Source of the DNA: CAYUPI01 sp964446585
GTDB taxonomy: Bacteria > Verrucomicrobiota > Verrucomicrobiia > Limisphaerales > UBA8199
Assembly: GCA_964446585.1 (NCBI GenBank)
Contig: CAYUPI010000020.1
Span: 32,119-96,118 of the forward strand
DNA: 64,000 nt
Direction: 5' to 3'
Position numbers and translations under genes: made by a program. The notes under the pieces were generated by a model. The model saw only the letters and a program-made list of their open reading frames with translations, was not told the origin of the DNA and made no database searches. Shown piece by piece: positions 52,360 through 59,359 of this stretch (its first letter is position 1; each line of letters begins with the position of its first letter).

Positions 52360-52719
52360 TCACGCTCTGCGGAAACGGCCGCAAGGCTTCGTGGGGTCGT
52401 AAGGGGTATAGCAATGGGCTGCGTCCGCGACCACGCTTCCCACTTGGCCCGCACAATCGGGGCTATATACTGTAGGACAGTTGCCTGGATCCGGACCACT
52501 TGCGAGACCGACGCACCCACCCGTAAACGAGCGGGTGGACAGATCCACTTGGCAGTAGCCCTTGTACCAGCGAGGCGCCGCCGTGGCGGTGCTGGGGCGC
52601 ATCAGTCCCAGGGCCGCCAGCAGAAGCCCGGTCCCGCCGACGCAGAAGCGCCGCAGCGCCTGTCGCCGCGTGACGGATTGGGCCATTCCTTTGGCCAATT
52701 CATCGAAGTTGTCGTTCAT
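52360..52719 (-). CDS. Tat-leader secreted protein with a divergent six-Cys cargo, unit 8
   Basis: 119 residues. The leader is MNDNFDELAKGMAQSVTRRQ followed by ALRRFCVGGTGLLLAALGLM, and cleavage is likely at TAA. The cargo (APRWYKGYCQVDLSTRSFTG; CVGLASGPDPGNCPTVYSPDC; CYTPYDPTKPC) has six widely spaced Cys without the CxxxCxxxC end. It is longer than its neighbours. Start at 52719 by the family ribosome-binding site; the open frame extends 240 bp upstream without family sequence. Confidence 0.8.
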   Translation of the reverse strand: MNDNFDELAKGMAQSVTRRQALRRFCVGGTGLLLAALGLMRPSTATAAPRWYKGYCQVDLSTRSFTGGCVGLASGPDPGNCPTVYSPDCAGQVGSVVADAAHCYTPYDPTKPCGRFRRA

Positions 52720-52856
52720 ACTCTTTCCTTTCGTTTGTTTGGTTTTCCGGTTTCGGTTGTTTGACCGTTGCCCGTAGCCCGAAAGGGCCGGACGGCCGGC
52801 ACAACGCTGCTTTCTCTCCGCTCGGTCCCAATCATCTCCGCGGCGGATGCAACCGG

Positions 52857-53102
52857 TCACTGACACCGGCAGATCGTGATGTGACCGCAGACGTCGCCGG
52901 TGGTGCAGGGGACTTTGTAGCGCGTGCATCTGCATCTCTGACCTTGGGGGCAGCCTCCGCATTGGTCGGCTCTTGCCTTATTCGCCAGTCCGAAGCAGGC
53001 AATGGCGACACCCGCCAGGCCAACGCCGAATCGCTTCAGCGCCCCACGGCGCGTGACGGATTGGGCCCAGCCCTTCGCCAATTCATCGAATTTTTCGTTC
53101 AT
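52857..53102 (-). CDS. Cys-rich Tat-leader miniprotein, unit 9
   Basis: 81 residues: MNEKFDELAKGWAQSVTRRG, ALKRFGVGLAGVAIACFGLA and cleavage after ARA. The cargo has eight Cys in CxxC, CxC and spaced singles (QCGGCPQGQRCRCTRY; VPCTTGDVCGHITICRCQ). It is the most Cys-dense relative to length and lacks the CxxxC ending, so may form a different fold. It lies 13 bp after unit 10's stop. Confidence 0.82.
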   Translation of the reverse strand: MNEKFDELAKGWAQSVTRRGALKRFGVGLAGVAIACFGLANKARADQCGGCPQGQRCRCTRYKVPCTTGDVCGHITICRCQ

Positions 53103-53115
53103 AGCTTTCCTTTCG

Positions 53116-53391
53116 TTAGCAACAGCCAGGGAAACAATGGAAACAAAGGGTTGCGCAGTAATCTATGCAACTGGAGTCGCTGCAACCGTAAGGAGCCACA
53201 CAGCCGCTGCAGATTTTTTTGACCTTGCCGCATCCGGGCATGTGGGTAACTCCCTGGGCATGTGCCTGCCTCACCAGGCCCAGCGAGGCCAGCGCGAGGC
53301 CCGCCAGGCCGACGCCGAACTTCTTCAGCGCACCGCGGCGTGTAACCGATTGGGCGAGGCCCTTTGTCAGTTCATCGAATTGGTCGTTCAT
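53116..53391 (-). CDS. Cys-rich Tat-leader miniprotein, unit 10
   Basis: MNDQFDELTKGLAQSVTRRG starts at the ATG preceded by AAAGGAAA. After AHA the cargo has ten Cys, the family core C-x2-C-x5-C-x4-C-x3-C-x3-C and a C-terminal FHCFPGCC addition. CVAPYGC resembles the PYGC of other members. 91 residues in all. Confidence 0.85.
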   Translation of the reverse strand: MNDQFDELTKGLAQSVTRRGALKKFGVGLAGLALASLGLVRQAHAQGVTHMPGCGKVKKICSGCVAPYGCSDSSCIDYCATLCFHCFPGCC

Positions 53392-53511
53392 ACATTTCCT
53401 TTCGTTTTGGTTTATTCGTTTTTCGATTCGCGCTTTTAGATTACGAGCGTGGTGCGTAACGATCGGCACGTGCGCGCGAGCACCCTCTGTCGCGTGGCCA
53501 GACTCCTGTTG

Positions 53512-53769
53512 TTAAAAGCCGCCGGGCCCGTTGCAATAGCCATAGCAGGTGTAATAGCAGTCACCGGGTCCGTACGGGTAAACACAGTGGTTGCAATTGC
53601 CACAGCCCTTTGGGGGACGTTTCCGCCCTCCTCCGGCAGCTGCTCTGTTCACCATCCCCAGGGATACCAGCGCTACCCCCACCAGGCCGACGCCGAATTT
53701 CTTCAACGCCCCGCGCCGCGTGACGGATTGGGCCAGGCCCTTGGCCAGTTCATCGAATTGGTGGTTCAT
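53512..53769 (-). CDS. Cys-rich Tat-leader miniprotein, unit 11
   Basis: 85 residues: MNHQFDELAKGLAQSVTRRG, ALKKFGVGLVGVALVSLGMV and cleavage after AAA. The cargo is basic then Cys-rich (GGGRKRPPKGCGNCNHCVYP; PGDCYYTCYGYCNGPGGF): C-x2-C-x2-C-x8-C-x3-C-x3-C, aromatic and Gly-rich. Only 38 bp separate it from unit 12 upstream, consistent with a polycistronic message. Confidence 0.85.
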   Translation of the reverse strand: MNHQFDELAKGLAQSVTRRGALKKFGVGLVGVALVSLGMVNRAAAGGGRKRPPKGCGNCNHCVYPYGPGDCYYTCYGYCNGPGGF

Positions 53770-53807
53770 GGTTTTCCTTTCGTTTTGTCCGTGGCGACCC
53801 TGCTCGG

Positions 53808-54086
53808 TTAATAGCCGCCGCCCGGGTTGCACTTATTATTACAGTAGTTATAGCACGTGACATAGTTCGGATCGTTGAGAGAGCAACCATAGTTGGTGGC
53901 CTGGTTACAGTGATCGCACTTAAACCCCGGAGGTTTCCTGCCGGCGGGGCCCGCTTGCGCTTTGTTCGCCAGCCCCAGCGAAGCCAGCGCCACACCCGCC
54001 AGACCGACGCCGAATTTCTTTAGCGCCCCGCGGCGCGTGACGGATTGGGCCAAGTTCTTAGCCAATTGATCGAATCGAGTTTGCAT
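53808..54086 (-). CDS. Cys-rich Tat-leader miniprotein, unit 12
   Basis: 92 residues with a slightly diverged start, MQTRFDQLAKNLAQSVTRRG, then ALKKFGVGLAGVALASLGLA and AQA. The cargo PAGRKPPGFKCDHCNQATNY continues GCSLNDPNYVTCYNYCNNKC and ends NPGGGY: C-x2-C-x7-C-x9-C-x3-C-x3-C. It is the best example of the six-Cys pattern with a basic N-terminus. Upstream lies the HAF-repeat gene, 65 bp away. Confidence 0.85.
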   Translation of the reverse strand: MQTRFDQLAKNLAQSVTRRGALKKFGVGLAGVALASLGLANKAQAGPAGRKPPGFKCDHCNQATNYGCSLNDPNYVTCYNYCNNKCNPGGGY

Positions 54087-54151
54087 GGTTTTCCTTTCGT
54101 TCTCGGGTTTTGGTTTTGGTTTGCGTTTTCAGGTTCACCGTTAGCGGGTTC

Positions 54152-55615
54152 TCATGGCGTCACTGCGCGATAGAATCTCCGGTTGAAATTCGGCGCGGCG
54201 GGATCTGTGAATTGGTTGGTGCCGGTGGTGCTGACGACATTGGTCAGGGCGATCCAGTTCACCAGATTCGAAGAGGCCTGGATGGTGTAGCTGCCTCCGG
54301 CTTCGCCCAGGAGCGTGAAGCGGAATTGGCCGCCGGGCATGTTCGTGACCGCGGTCAAGCGCGGCGCGGTTGGCACTATTGGCGTCAGCAGCAACGCGCG
54401 AATTTGAGCAGCTGCGTTTACGCCCGCGCCGACAATCTGCCCTTTGTCGTTGATTGCGTTGGCGGAGAATAAATGCCAGCCAGAGTTGGCTGGGAGCAGA
54501 CTGTCGAGATCGCTCAGCCCGTAGTTCGTGTCCCACAGAAACGCGCCACTGCTCAGATATCCGGTGGGCTGCGGATAGACACCGATGACCTGGCCATTAT
54601 TGTTCACGTCTGTCGGCTGCAGCGACCCGTTGGTTGATCCAGGCATCGGGCCTAGAGATTGCCTTGAGATGACGGTCCCAGCATCGTCGATCAGAAACAT
54701 GAACGCGTGGAGGGGATAACTTCCACGGCCAACCCCTATGACCTGGCCATTCTCGATTCCCGTCGCCTCACTACTGGTATCGGCTGGGAGAGTGCCGAGG
54801 TCCTTTGTCGCGCCATTCTGCCAAACGGCGCAGCAGCCGACCACTTGCCCGCGGCTATTAATCGCGCGGGCGGCGAAGCCAATGTTGGTGACGGCGCCGC
54901 GCTGCCAAAGAAAGGGTTCATTGTTGATCACAAGCTGGCCGGCGTCATTCAAAGCCCTGGCTGAGACTGATGTTACCCAAAAACTGAACGGGTAGGGCAT
55001 GGTTCCCCCGCTCAACCAGAACGCCCCGAACCCAGAGGCAGTCAGGTCAATCATGCTGCCCGCCGCTCCGTTCGGTTGTGAGGGTTCCCACAGAAATGGA
55101 TGCGACTCGTAGTACTCGTAGTGGCAATCGTAGAGTCCTATCGAGTACAAAATGGTGCTGGTGTTAACCGCTCCCACAATTCGCCCCTGTTCGTTGATAC
55201 TCCAGGCTACCCCGCTCGGGCCGCCCAAGGTGCCCAGATCGACCATCGTTCCGGTAGTGCCATTGGGCGTCGCTGGCGTCCAAAGAAATGGACGCTGCCT
55301 TTCAAAGGTGATCTGGCCGTCGATGCAATGTTGGTCAAATCCTCCAAACTGTTTGAGGTTATATGAATGGCCATCGCCCGCGATCCCGACCACCTGTCCG
55401 CGGTTATTGATGCCGTATGCGGCGCTGAACCTACCGCGAGTCCCGAGCGTGCCAAGATCGGTGATCGTGTAGGTCTGGGCCAAAGCGCAATCCAGAGCAG
55501 ACAAACCGGAGACGGCCACCATCAGACGCACAAGGTTGGGGGTGACGAAGGTGATGGTTCGGCTTGCAACGAACCGAACAGGATTAAGCAATGACCTTTG
55601 CATCAGCTTTGGCAT
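54152..55615 (-). CDS. Secreted HAF-repeat protein inside the array
   Basis: A 487-residue exported protein without the family leader. After a signal (LVRLMVAVSGLSALDCALAQ) it has repeats of the HAF type: YTITDLGTLGTRG, AYGINNRGQVVG, MVDLGTLGGPSG, AWSINEQGRIVGA, ARAINSRGQVVG, ANAINDKGQIVGA, each alternating with FLW segments. The C-terminus (GGSYTIQASSNLVNWIALTN, then NRRFYRAVTP) is a small domain often ending secreted verrucomicrobial proteins. It may be a beta-propeller-like surface protein. The array continues on both sides. Confidence 0.85.
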   Translation of the reverse strand: MPKLMQRSLLNPVRFVASRTITFVTPNLVRLMVAVSGLSALDCALAQTYTITDLGTLGTRGRFSAAYGINNRGQVVGIAGDGHSYNLKQFGGFDQHCIDGQITFERQRPFLWTPATPNGTTGTMVDLGTLGGPSGVAWSINEQGRIVGAVNTSTILYSIGLYDCHYEYYESHPFLWEPSQPNGAAGSMIDLTASGFGAFWLSGGTMPYPFSFWVTSVSARALNDAGQLVINNEPFLWQRGAVTNIGFAARAINSRGQVVGCCAVWQNGATKDLGTLPADTSSEATGIENGQVIGVGRGSYPLHAFMFLIDDAGTVISRQSLGPMPGSTNGSLQPTDVNNNGQVIGVYPQPTGYLSSGAFLWDTNYGLSDLDSLLPANSGWHLFSANAINDKGQIVGAGVNAAAQIRALLLTPIVPTAPRLTAVTNMPGGQFRFTLLGEAGGSYTIQASSNLVNWIALTNVVSTTGTNQFTDPAAPNFNRRFYRAVTP

Positions 55616-55628
55616 TATTTGCGTTCAC

Positions 55629-55877
55629 TTACGGCTGCAAGCATCCGCTGCAATACTTGAGGCAGGCTTTGAAGTTCCCTTTGTCCGCGTATCGCTCGCA
55701 TCCCAGATACGGGGAGCTGCAATCGCATTGGTATGGTGGCTTCGCTTGCACCTGATTTGCAAATCCCAGCGCCGCCAGCGCAAAGCCCGCCAAGCCGACG
55801 CCGAATTGCTTCAGCGCCGCGCGCCGCGTGACGGATTGGGCCAGGCTCTTGGTCAGATTATCGAATTGGTTGTTCAT
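55629..55877 (-). CDS. Cys-rich Tat-leader miniprotein, unit 13
   Basis: 82 residues. The leader has drifted (MNNQFDNLTKSLAQSVTRRA, ALKQFGVGLAGFALAALGFA, VQA). The cargo KPPYQCDCSSPYLGCERYAD continues KGNFKACLKYCSGCLQP with C-x-C-x6-C-x11-C-x3-C-x2-C. It is nearly identical to the cargo of unit 16, differing at a few positions, although their leaders differ more. That contrast suggests duplication or gene conversion limited to the cargo. Confidence 0.87.
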   Translation of the reverse strand: MNNQFDNLTKSLAQSVTRRAALKQFGVGLAGFALAALGFANQVQAKPPYQCDCSSPYLGCERYADKGNFKACLKYCSGCLQP

Positions 55878-56051
55878 AACTTTCCTTTCGTTTTTGTTTT
55901 GATTTCATATCGGCATTTGTGCGGCGTGGACCCCTGAAGGTCTCCGGTGCTCCTTGCGTGTGACAGACTGAACAAGGGCATTGGCGACATCGGGCCTTCG
56001 TGGTAGTTGCCCGTGCCTCCGTCCAACATGATCCCCGAATTTGGCTTCGCC

Positions 56052-56291
56052 CTACGGCCCGCAAAGGCTGGCGCATTCCGTATAGCAGGGATAGTCATAT
56101 TTGCTCCTGCATCCATAGAACGGCTTCTTGCAATTACAATGGATGAAGCCCGGTCGGGCAGAGGCCTTGCTTGCCATTCCAAGTAGGGCCAGCGCCAGGC
56201 CCGCGAGGCCGACGCCGAATTTCTTGAACGCGCCGCGGCGGGTGACGGATTGGGCTAGGCCCTTTGCCAGTTCATCGAATTGGTTGTTCAT
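56052..56291 (-). CDS. Cys-rich Tat-leader miniprotein, unit 14
   Basis: 79 residues: MNNQFDELAKGLAQSVTRRG, AFKKFGVGLAGLALALLGMA, ASA. The cargo RPGFIHCNCKKPFYGCRSKY continues DYPCYTECASLCGP: C-x-C-x6-C-x7-C-x3-C-x3-C. The GAF in place of GAL keeps the Tat-like motif closer to the RRxFxK form. Upstream (56292-56532) lies the ATCCGTG inverted repeat. Confidence 0.87.
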   Translation of the reverse strand: MNNQFDELAKGLAQSVTRRGAFKKFGVGLAGLALALLGMASKASARPGFIHCNCKKPFYGCRSKYDYPCYTECASLCGP

Positions 56292-56326
56292 ACTTTTACT
56301 TTCGCTTTTGGTTTGTCGCTGTTGTC

Positions 56327-56395
56327 ACCACGGGTCACGCGGATGACACGGATGTTGGTTGCTCCTCATCCGTGACCATCCGTGTAATCCGTGGT
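56327..56395. repeat. CCGTG/CACGG-type inverted repeat, copy 2
   Basis: ACCACGG...CACGCGGATGACACGGATG on the left faces CATCCGTG...CATCCGTGTAATCC on the right. The ends are reverse complements. Similar cores occur at 47901-48006 and 57169-57277, all in gaps of the array or at its edge. It may be a mobile palindrome used as a recombination site between units. Confidence 0.7.
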
Positions 56396-56532
56396 TAGTC
56401 ATGACTTTGTCTCGTGCGCGGCGATTGCCGCGTTAGCCAGCCCATACGGCGCTTGCATGAAGCCGGCGCAGCCACTATGGAATTTCGATACACTGTGGCG
56501 GGGCATGTTTTCATCGGTAAAGCATCCGCTTG

Positions 56533-56811
56533 CTAACAACACCCACTGCAGTAGCCGCAATCCACGATCCCAATCTTTACGCAGCGGTGTCCGGGTTTTC
56601 CACCACCGCAAACGTAAAGAGTGAGGCTGCCTACGTATGTCTGACAGTACCAAGCCAGGCACCTGTTATTGCCTCGTGCTTCGGCATTCATTGCCAGCCC
56701 GAAGCAGGCCAGCGCAATACCGGCGAGGCCGACGCCGAATTTCTTCAGCGCCCCGCGGCGGGTGACAGACTGGGCCATTTCTTTGGCCATTTCATCGAAT
56801 CGGTTGCTCAT
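56533..56811 (-). CDS. Cys-rich Tat-leader miniprotein, unit 15
   Basis: 92 residues: MSNRFDEMAKEMAQSVTRRG, ALKKFGVGLAGIALACFGLA, AEA. The cargo (RGNNRCLAWYCQTYVGSLTL; YVCGGGKPGHRCVKIGIVDC; GYCSGCC) has eight Cys with a long hydrophobic stretch between the second and third, unlike the six-Cys core. The spacer before the ATG is AAAAAAAGTC-like rather than the standard site. A distinct fold is likely. Confidence 0.83.
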   Translation of the reverse strand: MSNRFDEMAKEMAQSVTRRGALKKFGVGLAGIALACFGLAMNAEARGNNRCLAWYCQTYVGSLTLYVCGGGKPGHRCVKIGIVDCGYCSGCC

Positions 56812-56888
56812 GACTTTTTTTGCTTTTTATTGTTATGTTTCGTTGTGTTCGCTCGTTACGAAAATAAGCCGCACATAGGTAAATGGGA

Positions 56889-57137
56889 CTAAGGCTGCAG
56901 GCAACCGCTGCAATACTTTAAGCAGGCCTTCAAGTTCCCTTTGCCCAGGTAGCGCTCGCATCCAAGAAGTGGGGAGCTGCAGTCGCATTGATAAGGGGGG
57001 CGTGCCTGGGCGTTGGTTGCGAGCCCCAGCGAGGCCAGCGCGATGCCGACGAGGCCGACGCCGAATTTCTTCAGCGCCCCGCGTCGCGTGACGGATTGGG
57101 CCAACCCCTTGGCCAATTCATCGAATTTGTCGTTCAT
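56889..57137 (-). CDS. Cys-rich Tat-leader miniprotein, unit 16
   Basis: 82 residues from the ATG at 57137, with the standard AAAGGAAAGC site. The leader is MNDKFDELAKGLAQSVTRRG, ALKKFGVGLVGIALASLGLA, AQA, and the cargo RPPYQCDCSSPLLGCERYLG continues KGNLKACLKYCSGCLQP. The cargo matches unit 13 almost completely. Two array positions therefore encode nearly the same miniprotein. Confidence 0.87.
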   Translation of the reverse strand: MNDKFDELAKGLAQSVTRRGALKKFGVGLVGIALASLGLATNAQARPPYQCDCSSPLLGCERYLGKGNLKACLKYCSGCLQP

Positions 57138-57168
57138 AGCTTTCCTTTCGTTTCTGCTCCTTTTATTC

Positions 57169-57277
57169 AACCGCGGATTGCGTTGATTACGCGGATAGCT
57201 CCGTGAAGGATTCGACGCTCACACGCTCTGACGCTCAAAACGGCGATTCTTCCGTGTTATCCGTGCCATCCGCGGTT
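57169..57277. repeat. CCGTG/CACGG-type inverted repeat, copy 3
   Basis: AACCGCGGATTGCG at 57169-57182 and ATCCGTGCCATCCGCGGTT at 57259-57277 are reverse complements at the ends. The middle holds GACGCTCACACGCTCTGACGCTC, a short direct repeat. It lies between units 16 and 17. Confidence 0.7.
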
Positions 57278-57327
57278 CAACTTTGATAGTCCTGCTGGTC
57301 TTCCTGCTCGCAGCCGGGTCTTTGCTT

Positions 57328-57585
57328 TCAGGCGCCGCAAAGCGAGTTGCAGTAGAGGATGCAGCCCGATTGCTGGCTCGGCGGAAGCTTGTCACACCCA
57401 TAAGGATAGCGGCAGTGATTGCACGCCTTGCCTCCTGGCAGTTTGTGCTTGGCCTCCGCTCTATGCGTCAACCCCATTGCGGCCAGGGCGATACCAGCGA
57501 GGCCGACGCCGAATTTCTTCAGCGCCCCGCGGCGCGTAACGGATTGGGCCATGCTCTTGGCCAGTTCATCGAATTGGTTGTTCAT
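57328..57585 (-). CDS. Cys-rich Tat-leader miniprotein, unit 17
   Basis: 85 residues: MNNQFDELAKSMAQSVTRRG, ALKKFGVGLAGIALAAMGLT, AEA. The cargo KHKLPGGKACNHCRYPYGCD continues KLPPSQQSGCILYCNSLCGA: C-x2-C-x5-C-x10-C-x3-C-x3-C. Its upstream 90 bp are nearly the same as those of unit 18, the trace of the 389-bp duplication. Confidence 0.87.
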   Translation of the reverse strand: MNNQFDELAKSMAQSVTRRGALKKFGVGLAGIALAAMGLTHRAEAKHKLPGGKACNHCRYPYGCDKLPPSQQSGCILYCNSLCGA

Positions 57586-57698
57586 ACTTTTCCTTTCGCT
57601 TTGGATTTCAGATCTGGTTTTCGCCTTTCTGTTTTTCGTGCGGGCGCAGAGCGATTTGCCGATTCGGTCTGCGCCGGAATTCGTCGATCGTTTTGATG

Positions 57699-57974
57699 CT
57701 AATGGCACGCCCCCATAGCAATGAGTTGCTGGCAAGTCGCTACGCAGCCCATGTAGGCGCTGGAACCGACTGGATACAACTTCGCACAGCCTTTCTCGGG
57801 ATTATGGCAGTTAGGGCACGGCGAGGATGGTTTGGTCTGCGGGCGGGCCGCCTGAGCCCGCCCTAATGCCGCCAGCGTAAGTGCCACGAGCCCGACGCCG
57901 AATTTCTTTAGCGCCCCGCGGCGAGTGACGGATCGGGCCATGCGCTTAGCCAATTCATGGAATTTGTAATTCAT
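57699..57974 (-). CDS. Cys-rich Tat-leader miniprotein, unit 18
   Basis: 91 residues. The leader has diverged (MNYKFHELAKRMARSVTRRG, ALKKFGVGLVALTLAALGRA) while the cargo SSPCPNCHNPEKGCAKLYPV continues GSSAYMGCVATCQQLIAMGA and CH, identical to unit 19. Cys spacing is C-x2-C-x6-C-x13-C-x3-C-x8-C. The ribosome-binding region (AGCAGGAAATTT) has drifted from the family form. Possibly a recently made extra copy. Confidence 0.87.
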   Translation of the reverse strand: MNYKFHELAKRMARSVTRRGALKKFGVGLVALTLAALGRAQAARPQTKPSSPCPNCHNPEKGCAKLYPVGSSAYMGCVATCQQLIAMGACH

Positions 57975-58087
57975 AAATTTCCTGCTGTTTTGGATTTCAG
58001 ATTTGGTTTTCGCCTTTCTGTTTTTCGTGCGGGCGCAGAGCGATTTGCCGATTCGGTCTGCGCCGGAATTCGTCGATCGTTTTGATG

Positions 58088-58363
58088 CTAATGGCACGCC
58101 CCCATAGCAATGAGTTGCTGGCAAGTCGCTACGCAGCCCATGTAGGCGCTGGAACCGACTGGATACAACTTCGCACAGCCTTTCTCGGGATTATGGCAGT
58201 TAGGGCACGGCGAGGAGGGTTTGATCTGCGGCTGGGCCGCCCTCGCCCGCCCTAACGAAGCCAGCGTAAGTGCCACGAGGCCGCCGCCGAACTTCTTCAG
58301 AGCACTGCGGCGCGTGACGGATTGGGCCAGCCCTTTGGCCAGTTCATCGAATTTGTCGTTCAT
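58088..58363 (-). CDS. Cys-rich Tat-leader miniprotein, unit 19
   Basis: 91 residues: MNDKFDELAKGLAQSVTRRS, ALKKFGGGLVALTLASLGRA, and the same cargo as unit 18. The leader is closer to the consensus than unit 18's, and its upstream site is the standard AAAGGAAAGCC, so this is probably the parental copy. The start at 58363 is preferred over the longer open frame. Confidence 0.88.
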   Translation of the reverse strand: MNDKFDELAKGLAQSVTRRSALKKFGGGLVALTLASLGRARAAQPQIKPSSPCPNCHNPEKGCAKLYPVGSSAYMGCVATCQQLIAMGACH

Positions 58364-58430
58364 GGCTTTCCTTTCGTTTTGGTTTTGTGTCTGTTTCGAA
58401 GGAAACCGAGACAAGAGCGAGCGTGAACTC

Positions 58431-58739
58431 TCACGGCCCGTTACAGATCGATGAACAGTTCGCGATGCAGGTCGCCTGCTGATCGAGTGGCAGTGATTCA
58501 CAGCCGAAGGTCACATCTCTACAATTACACCTGAAAGGCTTGGGTTTCCTCCCTTTCATTACTGTGCTGCGCGTGTCCCCTACGCTGTCAGGAGGAATTC
58601 CGCCACAGCGGGCGCTGTTCGCCATGCCCAGCGTGGCGAGCACGAGCCCCGCGAGGCCGCCACCGAATTTCCTCATCGCCGCTCGGCGCGTAACGGATTG
58701 AGCCATTCCTTTGGCCAGTTCATCGAATTGGTAGTTCAT
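58431..58739 (-). CDS. Cys-rich Tat-leader miniprotein, unit 20
   Basis: 102 residues: MNYQFDELAKGMAQSVTRRA, AMRKFGGGLAGLVLATLGMA, probable cleavage near NSARC. A linker (GGIPPDSVGDTRSTVMKGRK) leads to the core FRCNCRDVTFGCESLPLDQQ, ATCIANCSSICNGP: C-x-C-x6-C-x10-C-x3-C-x3-C. The start at 58739 uses GGGGAGAACACCT, unlike the other copies, so its upstream region came from elsewhere. An upstream ATG at 58754 is in frame. Confidence 0.83.
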   Translation of the reverse strand: MNYQFDELAKGMAQSVTRRAAMRKFGGGLAGLVLATLGMANSARCGGIPPDSVGDTRSTVMKGRKPKPFRCNCRDVTFGCESLPLDQQATCIANCSSICNGP

Positions 58740-58760
58740 AGGTGTTCTCCCCACTTTGAG

Positions 58761-59036
58761 CTAAACGCGCGTCCTGCTGCCCCCCGAACAGTTGCTCAGG
58801 CAGAACTCGAAGCATTTTTTAAATTTGCCGGGGGGCCGAAGGTCACATCCGAAATTTGGATAAGCGAAGCAATCGCAGTTGAAGACGACAGGGTGCGAGG
58901 CGGCTTCTGCCTTGTTCGCCAAGCCCAGCGATGCGAGAACGACTCCCGCGAGGCCAATGCCGAAGCGTCGTAACGCCTGCCGCCGTGTGACGGATTGGGC
59001 CAGACTCTTGGCCAGTTCATCGAATTTGTCGTTCAT
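58761..59036 (-). CDS. Cys-rich Tat-leader miniprotein, unit 21
   Basis: 91 residues: MNDKFDELAKSLAQSVTRRQ, ALRRFGIGLAGVVLASLGLA, AEA. The cargo ASHPVVFNCDCFAYPNFGCD continues LRPPGKFKKCFEFCLSNCSG: C-x-C-x7-C-x10-C-x3-C-x3-C, with hydrophobic and basic residues between. Ribosome-binding region GGAAGCCT before the ATG at 59036. Confidence 0.87.
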   Translation of the reverse strand: MNDKFDELAKSLAQSVTRRQALRRFGIGLAGVVLASLGLANKAEAASHPVVFNCDCFAYPNFGCDLRPPGKFKKCFEFCLSNCSGGSRTRV

Positions 59037-59098
59037 AGGCTTCCTTCCATTTTGGATTTGTGTATAAACACAGGTGCCGCGGCATCCCCGCCCACTCG

Positions 59099-59359
59099 CT
59101 ACCCTGTGCAGCCGCAGCAATAATTCAGGCAGCCCTCAATGCACGCCCCATCGGTCGGATCGCAGCCGAAGTTTGGGCCGATGCAGCGGTTGCACCTCTT
59201 GCCGCGCTTGTTGCCGCCTCTGCCGGCGTGCGCCTGGCTGGTAAAGCCCAGCGTGGCCAGCACGACGCCCGCGAGGCCGAGGCCGAATCTCCTCAACACG
59301 GCGCGCCGCGTCACCGATTGGGCCAGGCCCTTGGCCAGTTCATCGAATTGGTTGTTCAT
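59099..59359 (-). CDS. Cys-rich Tat-leader miniprotein, unit 22, first in the array
   Basis: 86 residues: MNNQFDELAKGLAQSVTRRA, VLRRFGLGLAGVVLATLGFT, AHA. The cargo is basic (GRGGNKRGKRCNRC) then IGPNFGCDPTDGACIEGCLN and YCCGCTG: C-x2-C-x6-C-x6-C-x3-C-x3-C plus C-x-C. It heads the array, 367 bp after the kinase gene, with the promoter-like segment at 59406-59444. AAGGGAAGATT precedes the ATG. Confidence 0.87.
   Translation of the reverse strand: MNNQFDELAKGLAQSVTRRAVLRRFGLGLAGVVLATLGFTSQAHAGRGGNKRGKRCNRCIGPNFGCDPTDGACIEGCLNYCCGCTG

Larger units (their letters stand above)
57601..58378. repeat. 389-bp tandem duplication covering units 18 and 19
   Basis: 57601-57989 and 57990-58378 are homologous along their whole length with a constant offset of 389 bp. 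Stop codons at 57699/58088 and starts at 57974/58363 keep this spacing. Identity is almost complete in the cargo codons and the region before 57620/58009, and lower in the leaders. Unequal crossover between leader copies would create exactly this arrangement. Confidence 0.9.

Noticed and set aside
57601..58378. CRISPR array
   Set aside because: Only two long units of 389 bp with coding content; no short direct repeats with unique spacers and no cas genes.
48085..59359. RiPP (lasso, lanthipeptide or bacteriocin) precursor cluster
   Set aside because: The leaders are Tat-like with AxA cleavage rather than GG leaders, and no modification enzyme, peptidase or ABC exporter is nearby.
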